Shown here: positions 1-8,987 of the stretch, one piece after another | How positions within the stretch are numbered: position 1 is the first letter of the stretch | How the letters are laid out: each line of letters begins with the position of its first letter | DNA from: Hymenobacter sp. BT188 | GTDB taxonomy: Bacteria; Bacteroidota; Bacteroidia; Cytophagales; Hymenobacteraceae | Length of the DNA: 64,000 nt | NCBI RefSeq assembly: GCF_014333585.1 | Contig: NZ_JACSCW010000008.1 | Coordinates: 43,193-107,192 of the forward strand | Direction of reading: 5' to 3' | Program-made: the position numbers and the translations under genes | The notes under the pieces: model-generated | Told to the model about the DNA's origin: nothing | The model's database searches: none | What the model saw: only the letters and a program-made list of their open reading frames with translations

Positions 1-1
1 G

Positions 2-2605
2 GGCTTCAACTACAATGCTCCCAAAGAGGGCCTGCCGGTGTACGGCGGCAAAGGTCGTCTGTACAACAAGGTGCAGATGAGCAACCGCGGTATTCAAGGC
101 AACGGCGAGTTGACTTACCTCGTGGGCAAGCTCCAAAGCGAGCAGTTTATCTTCTATCAAGACTCCGTCGTGACTTCGGGTAAGTTGGGTAATATCGCGC
201 AGGGACCATTAAACGGGGTGAATTTTGCCAATGTAGCGCTGTTGCCGGGCTACGAGATGAAGTGGGTGGTGAAAGCCGACTCCATGTATATCAGTACCCC
301 GCGCAACGGCATGGCCATGAAGTTCTACGCAGGTGAATATGGCTTCAAGGGCACAACCATTCTGACCCCTGGGGGGCTTTATGGCAACGGCGGTATGGAC
401 GGACCGCAGTCGTTTATTCGCTCGCAGCAGTTCACCTTCTTGCCTACCAGCTACAAGGGTAAAAAGTCAACGCTCAGCATTAAATCTTCGGAAGCAAACA
501 AGCCCGCGCTGACAGCTAACGAAGTAGGTTTCGACTTCGATATAAAGCAGGGCTACGCCAACTTCACCCGCGAAGAAGGCAGCAAAGCTAGCATCGATCT
601 GCCCTATTCGGACTTCAAAACGACGCTTAGCGGTGGTCGTTGGGACTTCAAGAAGAAACTAGTGCAAATGCGCGTTGCGCCCGGTGCCGACTCTACCAAG
701 GCGTACTTCTTCTCTACCAAAGAAGAGCAGAAAGGGCTGAAGTTCAGAGGTACTACTGGTCAGTATGACCTGAGCCGCTACCGCTTGGTAGCAGGTGGTG
801 TGCCTTACATTGCCGCCGCCGACGCCTGGATTACGCCTGACAGCAGCAAAGTGTATGTGCTGGGCAGCGGCCAGATGCGCTCCTTCCAGAACGCTGGTAT
901 CGTGATGGATACGCTGAGCAAATTTCACGAGCTGTATAAGGGCCAGATAGAAATTAAGTCGCGTACGTCCTTCACGGGCAACGCCTTATACAGCTATCAG
1001 AATGCTACGGCCGACTCGTTTGCTATCAAGTTCGCCAACTTCGCTGTTGACTCTGTAGCAGTGAAGGGTAGCTTAGCTAATCTCGGGAAAGGTGGCGGCA
1101 AAGGCTTTCTGGGGGGCAAAAAGGAGAACATTATGAACCCCTTGTCGCCGGCCACAGTGGCAGTGGCTAATATTCAGGCCGCCGAGAAATTTAAGTTGGC
1201 GCCGCGGGTGCCTTATCGGGGCAACGTACGCCTGAACTCCCAGCGGCGCGGCTTCATCTTTGATGGCCAGGCTCGTCTCGACTTTAGCTCCCAACCCTCG
1301 GCGAGTGGGTGGTTTGCTGTCCAGGATAGCATCGACCCCAAGGATATGCGCATCAAGGTGCAGGATCTGACTTCGGAAGATGGCACGCCCATGCTCACGG
1401 GTCTATTTATGTCTGGTAGTACGGCCAAAGTGTATCCGCTCTTCGCGGCCGTGAAGCCCGACGTAACCGACCAGAATATCTTTAAGGTGGACGGCACCAT
1501 GCGCTTCGATGCCAAGAAGCGCAACTTCACCATTGCCCGCCATGATGCCGATGACATTAACATCTATGAAGGTCAGGTTTTGAAACTAGATGATGCAACA
1601 GGAGTAATGAATTTCCGGGGCAAAATGGAGCTGATTGCCTCCAATAAAGACTACTCGCTGACCGCGGCAGGTGTAGGTAAAGCCAAGCCCGACAGCAACC
1701 GCTACGAGTTGGATACCTTCATGGCGTTCGACATTAACATGCCCGAAAAAGCCATCGAGGCAATGGCGGCCGACATAGCCGGCAGCATCAAAGGTGCTCC
1801 CGAGGCGCTCGACGGCTCGCAGAATGAGCTGTACAAGCTAGGTGAGTTTATTGGTAGCAAGGCAGTGCAGGGCTACGCGGCTCGCAAGGGCAGCTATGTG
1901 CCTCTGCAAAAACTTTCTTCCAAATTCCTGCATACACTGGTGCTGAGCAAGGTGAATCTGGAATGGTCGGAGAAGAAGAAAGCCTGGTACTCGGTGGGCA
2001 AAATTGGCCTGGCGAGCGTAGGCAAAAAAGACCTGAATGCACTGATTGACGGCTACATCGAAATCAAGAAGGAGAGCACCGGCGACGCAGTTGAAATCTA
2101 CCTGGAAGCCGAGCCCCGCACGTGGTACTACATCAAGTACACCAACAATGTGGTGCTGGCCAAAGCTCAGCACGGCTCCTTCGATGAGATTATCAGCCTC
2201 AAAGCCAAGGGCGACTACAACACGGCCACCCAATATGGCTTCTACCTCGGCGACGACCAGGAGGTGCAACTCTTCCTCGACCATTTTCGCAAGGATTATC
2301 TGGGCGAAGACCTCAAGAAGCGCAAAGCGGCTCCCATCGTAAGCGGCAACGACGATACGAGCACTTTCGACAACATGGAGGACACCGGCAAAAAGAAGAA
2401 AAAGAAGAAGCAAGATGCCGTCGTCGACGAAGGCACCACGCCCGCCGCTGATGCTCCTGTAGAAGAACCCAGCCGCAAGAAAAAGAAGAAAGACGAAGCT
2501 GTAGACCAAGCCGCTCCTGCTGCTGATGCTCCGGTGGAGGCACCTAAGAAGGAGAAAAAGAAGAAGAAAAAAGCTGATGAAGAAGACCCCTTCGGCGATT
2601 CCTAA
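2..2605 (+). CDS. Large hypothetical protein with Lys-rich C-terminal tail (5' end outside window)
   Basis: The frame is open from base 2, so the true start lies upstream; 867 residues are visible. The body consists of alternating short polar and aromatic strands, as in a beta-rich repetitive periplasmic or surface protein, and I see no catalytic motif. The last ~85 residues are low-complexity: three lysine runs (about six to seven K each) separated by Asp/Ala/Pro-rich spacers, two of them containing AADAPVE, ending in DPFGDS. I do not recognise the family; large proteins of this look occur in Bacteroidota. A strong terminator follows 20 bases after the stop codon. Confidence 0.75.
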   Translation, partial: GFNYNAPKEGLPVYGGKGRLYNKVQMSNRGIQGNGELTYLVGKLQSEQFIFYQDSVVTSGKLGNIAQGPLNGVNFANVALLPGYEMKWVVKADSMYISTPRNGMAMKFYAGEYGFKGTTILTPGGLYGNGGMDGPQSFIRSQQFTFLPTSYKGKKSTLSIKSSEANKPALTANEVGFDFDIKQGYANFTREEGSKASIDLPYSDFKTTLSGGRWDFKKKLVQMRVAPGADSTKAYFFSTKEEQKGLKFRGTTGQYDLSRYRLVAGGVPYIAAADAWITPDSSKVYVLGSGQMRSFQNAGIVMDTLSKFHELYKGQIEIKSRTSFTGNALYSYQNATADSFAIKFANFAVDSVAVKGSLANLGKGGGKGFLGGKKENIMNPLSPATVAVANIQAAEKFKLAPRVPYRGNVRLNSQRRGFIFDGQARLDFSSQPSASGWFAVQDSIDPKDMRIKVQDLTSEDGTPMLTGLFMSGSTAKVYPLFAAVKPDVTDQNIFKVDGTMRFDAKKRNFTIARHDADDINIYEGQVLKLDDATGVMNFRGKMELIASNKDYSLTAAGVGKAKPDSNRYELDTFMAFDINMPEKAIEAMAADIAGSIKGAPEALDGSQNELYKLGEFIGSKAVQGYAARKGSYVPLQKLSSKFLHTLVLSKVNLEWSEKKKAWYSVGKIGLASVGKKDLNALIDGYIEIKKESTGDAVEIYLEAEPRTWYYIKYTNNVVLAKAQHGSFDEIISLKAKGDYNTATQYGFYLGDDQEVQLFLDHFRKDYLGEDLKKRKAAPIVSGNDDTSTFDNMEDTGKKKKKKKQDAVVDEGTTPAADAPVEEPSRKKKKKDEAVDQAAPAADAPVEAPKKEKKKKKKADEEDPFGDS

Positions 2606-2625
2606 GAAGTAAGATTCACCATATT

Positions 2626-2661
2626 AAAAAGCCCCCAGAAAGTTTCTGGGGGGCTTTTTAA
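2626..2661 (+). terminator. Rho-independent terminator
   Basis: The stem is AAAAAGCCCCCAGAAA facing TTTCTGGGGGGCTTTTT, with a T run on the + strand. It ends the preceding gene. The stem contains the TGGGGGGC octamer that recurs in this chromosome. Confidence 0.9.
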
Positions 2662-2681
2662 TATGCAGTTGTTCTAAATGG

Positions 2682-2778
2682 CCGTCATGCAGAACGTAGT
2701 GAAGCATCTCGCTCGCTTCGCTAGGTTAGTAATCTGGCTAAACACGCAAGATGCTTCGGCTCCGCCTCTGCATGACGG
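2682..2778. repeat. Intergenic palindromic repeat, family A, copy 1
   Basis: The arms CCGTCATGCAGA...GAAGCATC and GATGCTTC...TCTGCATGACGG form an imperfect inverted repeat about 97 bp long. A second, better conserved copy lies at 11081-11182. Copies sit between genes, with no coding capacity, like a REP/BIME or MITE-type element. Confidence 0.75.
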
Positions 2779-2868
2779 ACTATAGGTGAGTTCTGTTGGT
2801 CAGTAGAGTGCGTCGTGGTATCGGTTATGGTGGCCTTTACAGGTATTCTCGTAATGCTATGTTGATGC

Positions 2869-2901
2869 TTGCGTATAAGGCGGAGTCAACTTCTATCTTT
2901 G
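2869..2901 (+). promoter_or_regulatory. Putative plsY promoter
   Basis: TTG at 2869-2871 and TATCTTTG at 2894-2901 fit the Bacteroidota -33/-7 pattern (TAnnTTTG) with a 22-base spacer. The site lies about 30 bases before the plsY ATG. Confidence 0.55.
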
Positions 2902-2932
2902 AGCGTACCCGCGCTTTCTGCCCTTCCGCCCT

Positions 2933-3571
2933 ATGAACATTGCTACCGTGCTTGCCCTCCTTGTGGCCGCTTACCTTATTGGCTCCATCCCAACGGCCTT
3001 GTGGATGGGAAAGTGGTTTTTTGGGCTGGATATCCGGGAGCACGGCAGCGGCAATTCGGGCGCTACTAACACCTTTCGCGTGCTGGGCAAGCGCCCTGGC
3101 TCTGTGGTAATGGCCATTGATGTATTCAAGGGCTGGGCCGCTACGTCGCTGGCTACAGTTATGATGAACCAGGGAGCTATTCAGGCTGGGCACTTACTGT
3201 ACTTTCAATTGGCTTGCGGTGTGCTGGCCGTGGTTGGCCACATCTATCCCATCTACGCGGGCTTTCGGGGCGGCAAGGGCGTGGCCACGGTGCTGGGCAT
3301 GATGCTGGCCATTGCGCCGGCCACCGTGGGCGTATGCATCTTGGTGTTTCTGGCCGTGCTGTTGCTTTCCCGCTACGTTTCTCTGTCATCGATGGCAGCG
3401 GGCGTGGCGTTTGCTTTCTTACAGCTGCTGCCCCCGTTTCGACCGGATAATTCGCTGCTGCTGGTATTCGGCTTCGTGCTGGCCGGGCTGCTGATTTACA
3501 CCCACCGAGCTAATATCGGCCGCCTCCGCGCCGGGACAGAGAGCCGAGTGCCGTTGTTTGGGCGGAAATAA
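2933..3571 (+). CDS. plsY: Glycerol-3-phosphate acyltransferase PlsY
   Basis: Integral membrane enzyme that transfers the acyl group from acyl-phosphate to glycerol-3-phosphate, the first step of phospholipid synthesis. At 212 residues it has the usual PlsY length and hydrophobic segments. The loop motif EHGSGNSGATN at residues 36-46 and FRGGKGVAT near residue 110 are the conserved phosphate-binding and active-site motifs of the family. The ATG at 2933 follows a TAnnTTTG promoter closely. The gene stands alone between an intergenic palindrome and a DUF2199 gene 26 bases downstream. Confidence 0.95.
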   Translation: MNIATVLALLVAAYLIGSIPTALWMGKWFFGLDIREHGSGNSGATNTFRVLGKRPGSVVMAIDVFKGWAATSLATVMMNQGAIQAGHLLYFQLACGVLAVVGHIYPIYAGFRGGKGVATVLGMMLAIAPATVGVCILVFLAVLLLSRYVSLSSMAAGVAFAFLQLLPPFRPDNSLLLVFGFVLAGLLIYTHRANIGRLRAGTESRVPLFGRK

Positions 3572-3597
3572 AAATTAACACAAAATCCCTCTCAATT

Positions 3598-4083
3598 ATG
3601 AGTTATCAATGTGCCTGTTGTGGGCAAATGCACGATTCATTACCTGATATTGGGTTCGCTAAGCCAGAGCCATTTTTTACTGTGCCAAAAGATGAGCGGG
3701 AATATCGAATAAAACTGACTGCGGATACTTGCGTCATAGATAATGAAGAATTCTTCATCCGTGGTCTTATCGAGATACCAGTACATGGGCAAGACGCAAC
3801 CTTCGGATTAGGAGTATGGGTAAGCCAGAAAGAAGAAAACTTTGCTAATTATGTAATGAACCCTGACTCAGCTGAAATAGGGCCTTACTTCAGCTGGCTA
3901 TGTAGTGATATTCCTGCTTTTGGCTCAACAGTCAACTTGAAAACAAGAGCCCATTTTAATGGGATTAATTTGCGACCAACAATTGAGTTAGAGCCTACTG
4001 AGCATCCTTTATCTGTAGCTCAGAATGAAGGAATTAGTATCGAACATGCTTGGGAGATAGTTCACAAATACATTGATAAATAA
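3598..4083 (+). CDS. DUF2199 domain-containing protein
   Basis: A 161-residue protein beginning MSYQCACCGQMH. The CxxC pair at residues 5-8, the central beta-rich section with WVSQ and the C-terminal LEPTEHPLSVAQ...GIS stretch match my memory of the DUF2199 family, whose function is unknown. There is no signal peptide, so it is probably cytoplasmic. Its codons are clearly more AT-rich than those of plsY or the dipeptidase on either side, which suggests recent acquisition. The stop codon is 91 bases before the next gene's preferred start. Confidence 0.8.
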   Translation: MSYQCACCGQMHDSLPDIGFAKPEPFFTVPKDEREYRIKLTADTCVIDNEEFFIRGLIEIPVHGQDATFGLGVWVSQKEENFANYVMNPDSAEIGPYFSWLCSDIPAFGSTVNLKTRAHFNGINLRPTIELEPTEHPLSVAQNEGISIEHAWEIVHKYIDK

Positions 4084-4174
4084 CCCGAAGTCGCTCGGCG
4101 TAGTCAAGCGACTTCAAACGACAACAAGGGATTGTTACTTTTACTCTCGCATTCCCAATCAACCTCACCGCCCC

Positions 4175-5536
4175 ATGCCCACGTACCTCGACCAAAACAA
4201 AGAACGTTTCCTCACCGAACTGCTCGATTGGCTCCGTATTCCATCCGTTTCCGCCGACCCTAAGTTTCAGGGCGATGTGCTCAAAGCCGCCGATTTTCTC
4301 AAAGCCCGCCTCGAAGAAGCCGGCGTAGAAAACGTGGAGATTTGCCAGACTGCCGGCTACCCCATCGTGTACGGCGACAAAATTATTGACCCCAGCCTGC
4401 CCACGGTGCTCGTGTACGGCCATTACGATGTGCAGCCCGCCGACCCATATGAACTGTGGACGTCGCCGCCCTTTGAGCCAGTAATCAAAGACGAGAAAAT
4501 CTACGCGCGCGGCGCCTGCGACGACAAAGGCCAGGTATACATGCACGTGAAGGCTTTCGAAATGATGAGCCAGGACGGCGGCGTGCCCTGCAACGTCAAG
4601 TTCATGATTGAGGGCGAGGAAGAAGTAGGTTCCAACAACCTCGGCATCTTCGTGAAGGCCAACAAAGAGAAGCTGAAGGCTGATGTCATTCTGATTTCGG
4701 ATACCGGCATGTTATCTAATGACGTGCCTAGCATCGAGGTTGGCTTGCGTGGCCTGAGCTACCACGAAGTAGAAGTAACCGGCCCGAACCGCGACCTGCA
4801 CTCCGGTATTTATGGCGGCGCGGTGCCGAACCCCATCAACGTGCTCTGCAAGATGATTGCCAGCCTGCACGACGAGAATAACCACATCACCGTCGCGGGC
4901 TTTTACGATAATGTAGACGAACTGAGCGCCGAGGAACGCGCCGAAATGGCCAAAGCCCCGCACTCCGATGAAGACTTTAAACAGAGTATCGGTCTGAAAG
5001 ACATTTATGGCGAGAAGGGCTACAGCACCATCGAGCGCACCAGCATCCGGCCTACGCTGGACGTGAATGGTATTTGGGGCGGCTATACTGGCGAGGGCGC
5101 CAAAACGGTAATCGCTTCCAAGGCTTACGCCAAAATCTCGATGCGCTTAGTGCCCCACCAGACTTCAGCCGAAATCACCCAGAAATTCCAAGAGCACTTC
5201 ACCAAAATTGCCCCCCAAGGCGTGACGGTGAAGGTAACGCCGCATCATGGTGGTGAGCCCGTCGTTACGCCCACAAACTCAGTGGCGTATCAGGCGGCGG
5301 CTAAGGCCATCGAAACTACGTATGGCAAAAAGCCGGTGCCTACGCGCGGCGGCGGTTCAATTCCAATTGTAGCCATGTTCAAGTCGGAGCTGGGCTTGGA
5401 TACGGTGCTGCTCGGCTTCGGGCTGGACTCCGATGCCATTCACTCACCCAACGAACATTTTGGCGTCTTCAATTTCTTGAAGGGCATCGAAACCATTCCG
5501 CACTTCTACCGCAACTACGCGGCGGCCAGCAAATAA
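4175..5536 (+). CDS. M20-family dipeptidase/metallopeptidase
   Basis: Cytoplasmic zinc-dependent exopeptidase of 453 residues. The ATG at 4175 (MPTYLDQ) is preferred to an upstream in-frame ATG at 4073, which would overlap the DUF2199 gene and add an atypical N-terminus. Metal-ligand and catalytic motifs are in the expected order: YGHYDVQP with H83, GACDDKG with D116, EGEEEVGS with E148/E149, and the C-terminal SPNEHF histidine. The dimerisation domain begins near residue 195 (GLRGLSYHEVEV). Members hydrolyse dipeptides or related amides; the substrate cannot be told from sequence. It converges on the barrel gene at 5597 across a shared terminator. Confidence 0.93.
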   Translation: MPTYLDQNKERFLTELLDWLRIPSVSADPKFQGDVLKAADFLKARLEEAGVENVEICQTAGYPIVYGDKIIDPSLPTVLVYGHYDVQPADPYELWTSPPFEPVIKDEKIYARGACDDKGQVYMHVKAFEMMSQDGGVPCNVKFMIEGEEEVGSNNLGIFVKANKEKLKADVILISDTGMLSNDVPSIEVGLRGLSYHEVEVTGPNRDLHSGIYGGAVPNPINVLCKMIASLHDENNHITVAGFYDNVDELSAEERAEMAKAPHSDEDFKQSIGLKDIYGEKGYSTIERTSIRPTLDVNGIWGGYTGEGAKTVIASKAYAKISMRLVPHQTSAEITQKFQEHFTKIAPQGVTVKVTPHHGGEPVVTPTNSVAYQAAAKAIETTYGKKPVPTRGGGSIPIVAMFKSELGLDTVLLGFGLDSDAIHSPNEHFGVFNFLKGIETIPHFYRNYAAASK

Positions 5537-5552
5537 TACTCGCCGGTTGTAA

Positions 5553-5597
5553 AGCAAAAAAAGCCTCCCAGAAATATTCTGGGGGGCTTTTTTGCTT
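5553..5597. terminator. Bidirectional terminator
   Basis: AGCAAAAAAAGCCTCCCAGAA...TTCTGGGGGGCTTTTTTGCT forms a long stem with A-tract and T-tract ends. It lies between the convergent dipeptidase gene and barrel gene 1 and overlaps the last bases of the latter. Confidence 0.9.
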
Positions 5598-6214
5598 TAT
5601 TTCTGCTTGTTGAAGAATCGGTAGGCGACGTAAAACTGCAGCGCTCCGTTGCGGACGTGTAACTGCTGCGTTTCATTCTCAGCAAACTGGACAGTTTTAA
5701 AGATGTTGCTGAGGCCGCCTAGGTAGCGCCAGCCCGCGCTGAGGCCACCCGGATCCTGGTAGCCAAAGCCGAAGGCGTAGCCATACTCTATCTGACGAAA
5801 GGGGCCTTCCTCCACGCTGAACTCCGCTACTTCTTCTAGATTGCTCTTGACCGACAGCAAGCGTCCCATCTGCGGGCCGGCTTCAAAGAATATGTCGGTG
5901 ACCGTGTAGCGCAAGAGTGCTAAGCCATCCAGGTAGCGCAACTCAGACAGAATGTTCGGTCCGTAAGCAAGTGCCTTGTCGCCTTTGATTGTGTATAGCC
6001 CTTCCGTCTGCAACGAAAACCGCTCCCCAATGCTCACGTTCAACGTAGCGCCGCCGTGGTAGCCCACCCGAAACTTGCTGTCCTCTACATCCCGGCCAAC
6101 GCCGCTGCTCAAATTGCCCCCCACCTTGATGCCCGGCCGTAAGCGCACGAGTTGGGCGTAGCTGGTGGTGCTGGCGAATAGCAGCAGTAAGAAGCCTAAA
6201 AGTACCTTTATCAT
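5597..6214 (-). CDS. Outer-membrane beta-barrel protein (PorT/OMP_b-brl_2-like), paralogue 1
   Basis: A 205-residue protein with signal peptide MIKVLLGFLLLLFASTTSYA; the ATG at 6214 puts this signal at the N-terminus, better than the upstream start at 6250. The mature part begins RLRPGIKVGGNLSSGVG and continues as amphipathic strands ending in an aromatic YRFFNKQK. This matches the small PorT-like barrels common in Bacteroidota. It is the most diverged of four tandem paralogues running to 8711, all on the minus strand. Function unknown. Confidence 0.85.
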   Translation of the reverse strand: MIKVLLGFLLLLFASTTSYAQLVRLRPGIKVGGNLSSGVGRDVEDSKFRVGYHGGATLNVSIGERFSLQTEGLYTIKGDKALAYGPNILSELRYLDGLALLRYTVTDIFFEAGPQMGRLLSVKSNLEEVAEFSVEEGPFRQIEYGYAFGFGYQDPGGLSAGWRYLGGLSNIFKTVQFAENETQQLHVRNGALQFYVAYRFFNKQK

Positions 6215-6300
6215 AAAATACCGAGAGCGAAAGACTACTAACGAAGTCATCGGTCAAAAGTAGCTACAGATGGGGCAGCTTTTTCTAGGGCTATCATCAT

Positions 6301-6336
6301 AAAAAAGCCCGTCGTCCAACTTGGATGACGGGCTTG
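6301..6336 (-). terminator. Rho-independent terminator of barrel gene 2
   Basis: AAAAAAGCCCGTCGTCCAA...TTGGATGACGGGCTT: a 15-bp stem whose A tract on the + strand becomes a U tract on the minus-strand transcript. It lies 20 bases after the stop codon of the 6357-6980 gene. Confidence 0.9.
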
Positions 6337-6356
6337 ATACCTTTGCATTCTATGTA

Positions 6357-6980
6357 CTATCTACCACCAAAGGTATAGCCGACATAAAGCTGAAATAGAG
6401 AGTGGCGTGTTTTCTTATCTTCAACAATGTTACGGTACACCCCCGAAATGCTGCCATTGTAGCGGATGCCCACGCTGGGCCCCGAAGCGACTTGGTAGCC
6501 AACGCCCGCTATATAGCCGACACTAAACTGATGATCACCATCAAAGTAATCATCGCCGTTGCCTGCTGTCGTGTTTTCAAAGGTATTTTTTGTCCCAATC
6601 AAATAACCTAGCTGCGGACCAACTTCGAAAATAAGACCGTCGGCGTTTATGCGGGCCAGTACTGGTAAGTCGATGAAGTGGTGGCGCACTGTTAGTTTAT
6701 TGGTGCCTTCCTCCAAACGGTAGCCTCGCTGAGAATATAGCAGCTCGGGCTGCAGTGAGAAGAATCCATCGCTGCTTAAGGGAGCATTTAGTGTAACCCC
6801 GCCATGAAAGCCCACCAGCATTTTCATGCCTGTTTGAGTAACTGCTTCAATGTTCGTTTTACCGTCGCCGGTATATCTTGACAAGTTGGCTCCGGCTTTA
6901 ACACCCAACTGTATGCCTTGTGCAAATCCCGCGGAAGCAACACTACCAAGCAGCAGGAGGGAGAGGAAAGTTTTTTTCAT
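6357..6980 (-). CDS. Outer-membrane beta-barrel protein (PorT/OMP_b-brl_2-like), paralogue 2
   Basis: A 207-residue protein with a clear signal peptide (MKKTFLSLLLLGSVASAGFA) followed by QGIQLGVKAGANLSRYTGD, the conserved first strand shared by the array. Central landmarks FFSLQPELLYSQRGY and FEVGPQLGYLIG recur at equivalent places in the other copies. It ends in LFQLYVGYTFGGR, an outer-membrane C-terminal strand pattern. It has its own terminator, so it is probably a separate transcription unit. Confidence 0.88.
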   Translation of the reverse strand: MKKTFLSLLLLGSVASAGFAQGIQLGVKAGANLSRYTGDGKTNIEAVTQTGMKMLVGFHGGVTLNAPLSSDGFFSLQPELLYSQRGYRLEEGTNKLTVRHHFIDLPVLARINADGLIFEVGPQLGYLIGTKNTFENTTAGNGDDYFDGDHQFSVGYIAGVGYQVASGPSVGIRYNGSISGVYRNIVEDKKTRHSLFQLYVGYTFGGR

Positions 6981-7066
6981 TTATATGAATGTATAAGGCA
7001 TTTAATGCGCCTCCTGACTTAGGATTGCGCTTCCGATTGCCTACATGTATAATTATGCCAATCATA

Positions 7067-7114
7067 CAAAAAGCCCCCCAGCCTATCAAAAAGACAAGGT
7101 GGGGGGCTTTTTTG
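7067..7114 (-). terminator. Terminator of barrel gene 3
   Basis: AAAAAGCCCCCCAGCCT...AGGTGGGGGGCTTTTTT, with a ~20-base loop. It lies just after the stop codon of the 7134-7805 gene on the minus strand. Both arms carry the GCCCCCCA octamer. Confidence 0.85.
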
Positions 7115-7133
7115 TACGGTTACTTACCGCAGA

Positions 7134-7805
7134 CTAGCGGCTCGGAATCAAGTAGCCGAGCGACACCTGAAACACTTGGTTGCGGGCGTTGCGTAGTTCG
7201 TCGTCGCGGTAGCCGTCTTTGGCAAAGTCAGTGAAGGAGCCGTTGTAGCGCAGGCCAATCAATAAGCCCGTGTCGCTCTGGTAGCCCAAGCCGGCGGCGT
7301 ACCCAATCTCGTTGCGGTTTACCTCGTCCAGGTTTTGCTCGTTCTGTACTTTGCTGAACACAGTGCCATTGGTCGTGCGCTCCGATTCATCTTTTACTTT
7401 GAGCAGGTAGCTATACTGCGGGCCACCTTCGAAGAAAACGCCCCCCGTATTGATTTTCAGCAGCAATGGCACATCGATGTAGTTGTAGGTCTGGGTGCCT
7501 TTGTAGGTGTAGTTCTGGCCTAGGAAGGTGAATTGATCATCGGCGTATTTGTAGCCCTTTTGGGAAAACAAAACCTCGGGCTGCACCGAGAGGAAGCCGT
7601 CGTCTACGAGGCCGATATTCAGCATGACGCCACCGTGAGCGCCAAACTTATTCTCGTATATGTCTTCGTTGGTCAGGTCGCCGGAAAGGTTGGAGTAGTT
7701 GGCACCGCCCTTGATGCCAAAGCGAATGCCCTGAGCATGCGCATCGGAAGAGGCAAAGGCCGCAGCCGACAGCAGAGTGGCGAGTACAAATGCAGTTTTT
7801 TTCAT
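7134..7805 (-). CDS. Outer-membrane beta-barrel protein (PorT/OMP_b-brl_2-like), paralogue 3
   Basis: A 223-residue protein: a signal peptide ending DAHA, then QGIRFGIKGGANYSNLSGD. It has the array landmarks FLSVQPEVLFSQKGY, VFFEGGPQYSYLL and LLIGLRYNGSF, and a final QVSLGYLIPSR strand. It is closest to paralogue 4 in its N-terminal strand and its ...GYLIP(S/T) ending. No enzymatic residues are visible. Predicted outer-membrane location follows from the family; its role is unknown. Confidence 0.88.
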   Translation of the reverse strand: MKKTAFVLATLLSAAAFASSDAHAQGIRFGIKGGANYSNLSGDLTNEDIYENKFGAHGGVMLNIGLVDDGFLSVQPEVLFSQKGYKYADDQFTFLGQNYTYKGTQTYNYIDVPLLLKINTGGVFFEGGPQYSYLLKVKDESERTTNGTVFSKVQNEQNLDEVNRNEIGYAAGLGYQSDTGLLIGLRYNGSFTDFAKDGYRDDELRNARNQVFQVSLGYLIPSR

Positions 7806-7915
7806 GGCGCAAAAGAAGTTTGGTTAGATAAATTGCACAGCTCAACCACAGACGAAAAGTGTGCCAGGGTCGCCAAAAACCAATAAAAACAGTATTATTT
7901 AAACTTCAAACAGCA

Positions 7916-7955
7916 CAAAAAAACGGGTTGCCAAGTGCTGGCAACCCGTTCTAAG
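7916..7955 (-). terminator. Terminator of barrel gene 4
   Basis: AACGGGTTGCCA-agtgc-TGGCAACCCGTT is a perfect 12-bp stem, preceded on the + strand by an A run (U run on the minus transcript). It lies about 20 bases beyond the stop codon of the 7974-8711 gene. Confidence 0.9.
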
Positions 7956-7973
7956 AAGCTGAACAGCAACTAC

Positions 7974-8711
7974 CTATTTCGTCGGAATTAAGTAGCCCAA
8001 CTGTAAGGTGAAAGCATTGTTAAATGCTTTTGGCTCGTTGTCTTGATCTTTCGTGTCGATCAGTGAGTTGAAGCCGCGAGCATAGCGCAAGCCCAAGCTG
8101 ATGCCGCCTTCGGTCATGTAACCGATGCCGGCTACACCGCTGATGTCGAACTGCGCCAAGTCAGATTTGTAGGCTTCGTCGCGGCTAACACCAGTGTAGT
8201 CAAGAAAAGTACCGTTATCTTCTACCTTGTCTTTGTCGCCGTTGGTGAATTTGGTAGTAGTCTGGCTCTTGTTTTTAGAACCGAACAAGTAGCTCACCTG
8301 TGGACCAAGCTCGAAGAAAAGCCCCCCAGCGTTGATCTTAGCCAGAAGTGGTGCGTCTAAGTAGTGCAACACACGCTGCTGCTCCACTTCGATCTTCTCG
8401 ATGCCAGTACCCGGATTTTTCTGGGTAGAGGTGATTTCGTAGCCTTTGCGGTTGTACAACAACTCGGGAGCGAAGGAGAAGAATCCATCGGAGCTAAGCG
8501 GGATGCTCAACGATACGCCGGCGTTGTAGCCAAACTTGTAATCGCCAAAATCACTGCTATAGCCCGCACCCGTAATTTGCTCTACGTTGTCACCGCTGAT
8601 GTTCGAGTAAGTGGCACCGGCTTTTACGCCAATGCGAAATCCGCCCGGATCCTGAGCTTGGGCGACGGAAGCCGTCAGAAGGCCTAGAGCTAGTACTGCA
8701 AACTTTTTCAT
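7974..8711 (-). CDS. Outer-membrane beta-barrel protein (PorT/OMP_b-brl_2-like), paralogue 4
   Basis: A 245-residue protein, the longest of the four. The signal peptide MKKFAVLALGLLTASVAQA is followed by RIGVKAGATYSNISGD. Landmarks: FFSFAPELLYNRKGY, LFFELGPQVSYLFG, ISLGLRYARGF and the terminal LQLGYLIPTK. Extra length comes from charged loops near residues 140-165 (KSQTTTKFTNGDKDK), probably extracellular. With its three downstream neighbours it forms a tandem array of separately terminated genes, which suggests independent regulation or surface-antigen diversification. Confidence 0.88.
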   Translation of the reverse strand: MKKFAVLALGLLTASVAQAQDPGGFRIGVKAGATYSNISGDNVEQITGAGYSSDFGDYKFGYNAGVSLSIPLSSDGFFSFAPELLYNRKGYEITSTQKNPGTGIEKIEVEQQRVLHYLDAPLLAKINAGGLFFELGPQVSYLFGSKNKSQTTTKFTNGDKDKVEDNGTFLDYTGVSRDEAYKSDLAQFDISGVAGIGYMTEGGISLGLRYARGFNSLIDTKDQDNEPKAFNNAFTLQLGYLIPTK

Positions 8712-8987
8712 AAAAATGATAAAAAGGATTTGTAAAACATTGTAAATCTGGTATTAATGCCAGCAAGACAAACAAATGTCCGGCCCTCATACCGTAAAAA
8801 CGAGTATAAAAGTTGCGGCTCAGGTAGTAATTAATATTGTGGTAGCAGTGGTATAAACCTATTTTGAGCGCCCCTGTTTCCGACAAGTACAATGAGGTCA
8901 GTAGCTTAGTGTTCATTTAGTAACCGCCTTGTTTCCGGGGTGCGGTGGCCTGAGTTTTACTAATTTTGAGTCGCGATACGCTGCTCT

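Noticed and set aside
1838..2509. 223-residue open frame antisense to the first gene
   Set aside because: Shadow frame of the Lys-rich tail (poly-Lys codons read as Phe/Leu on the other strand); no signal or start evidence.
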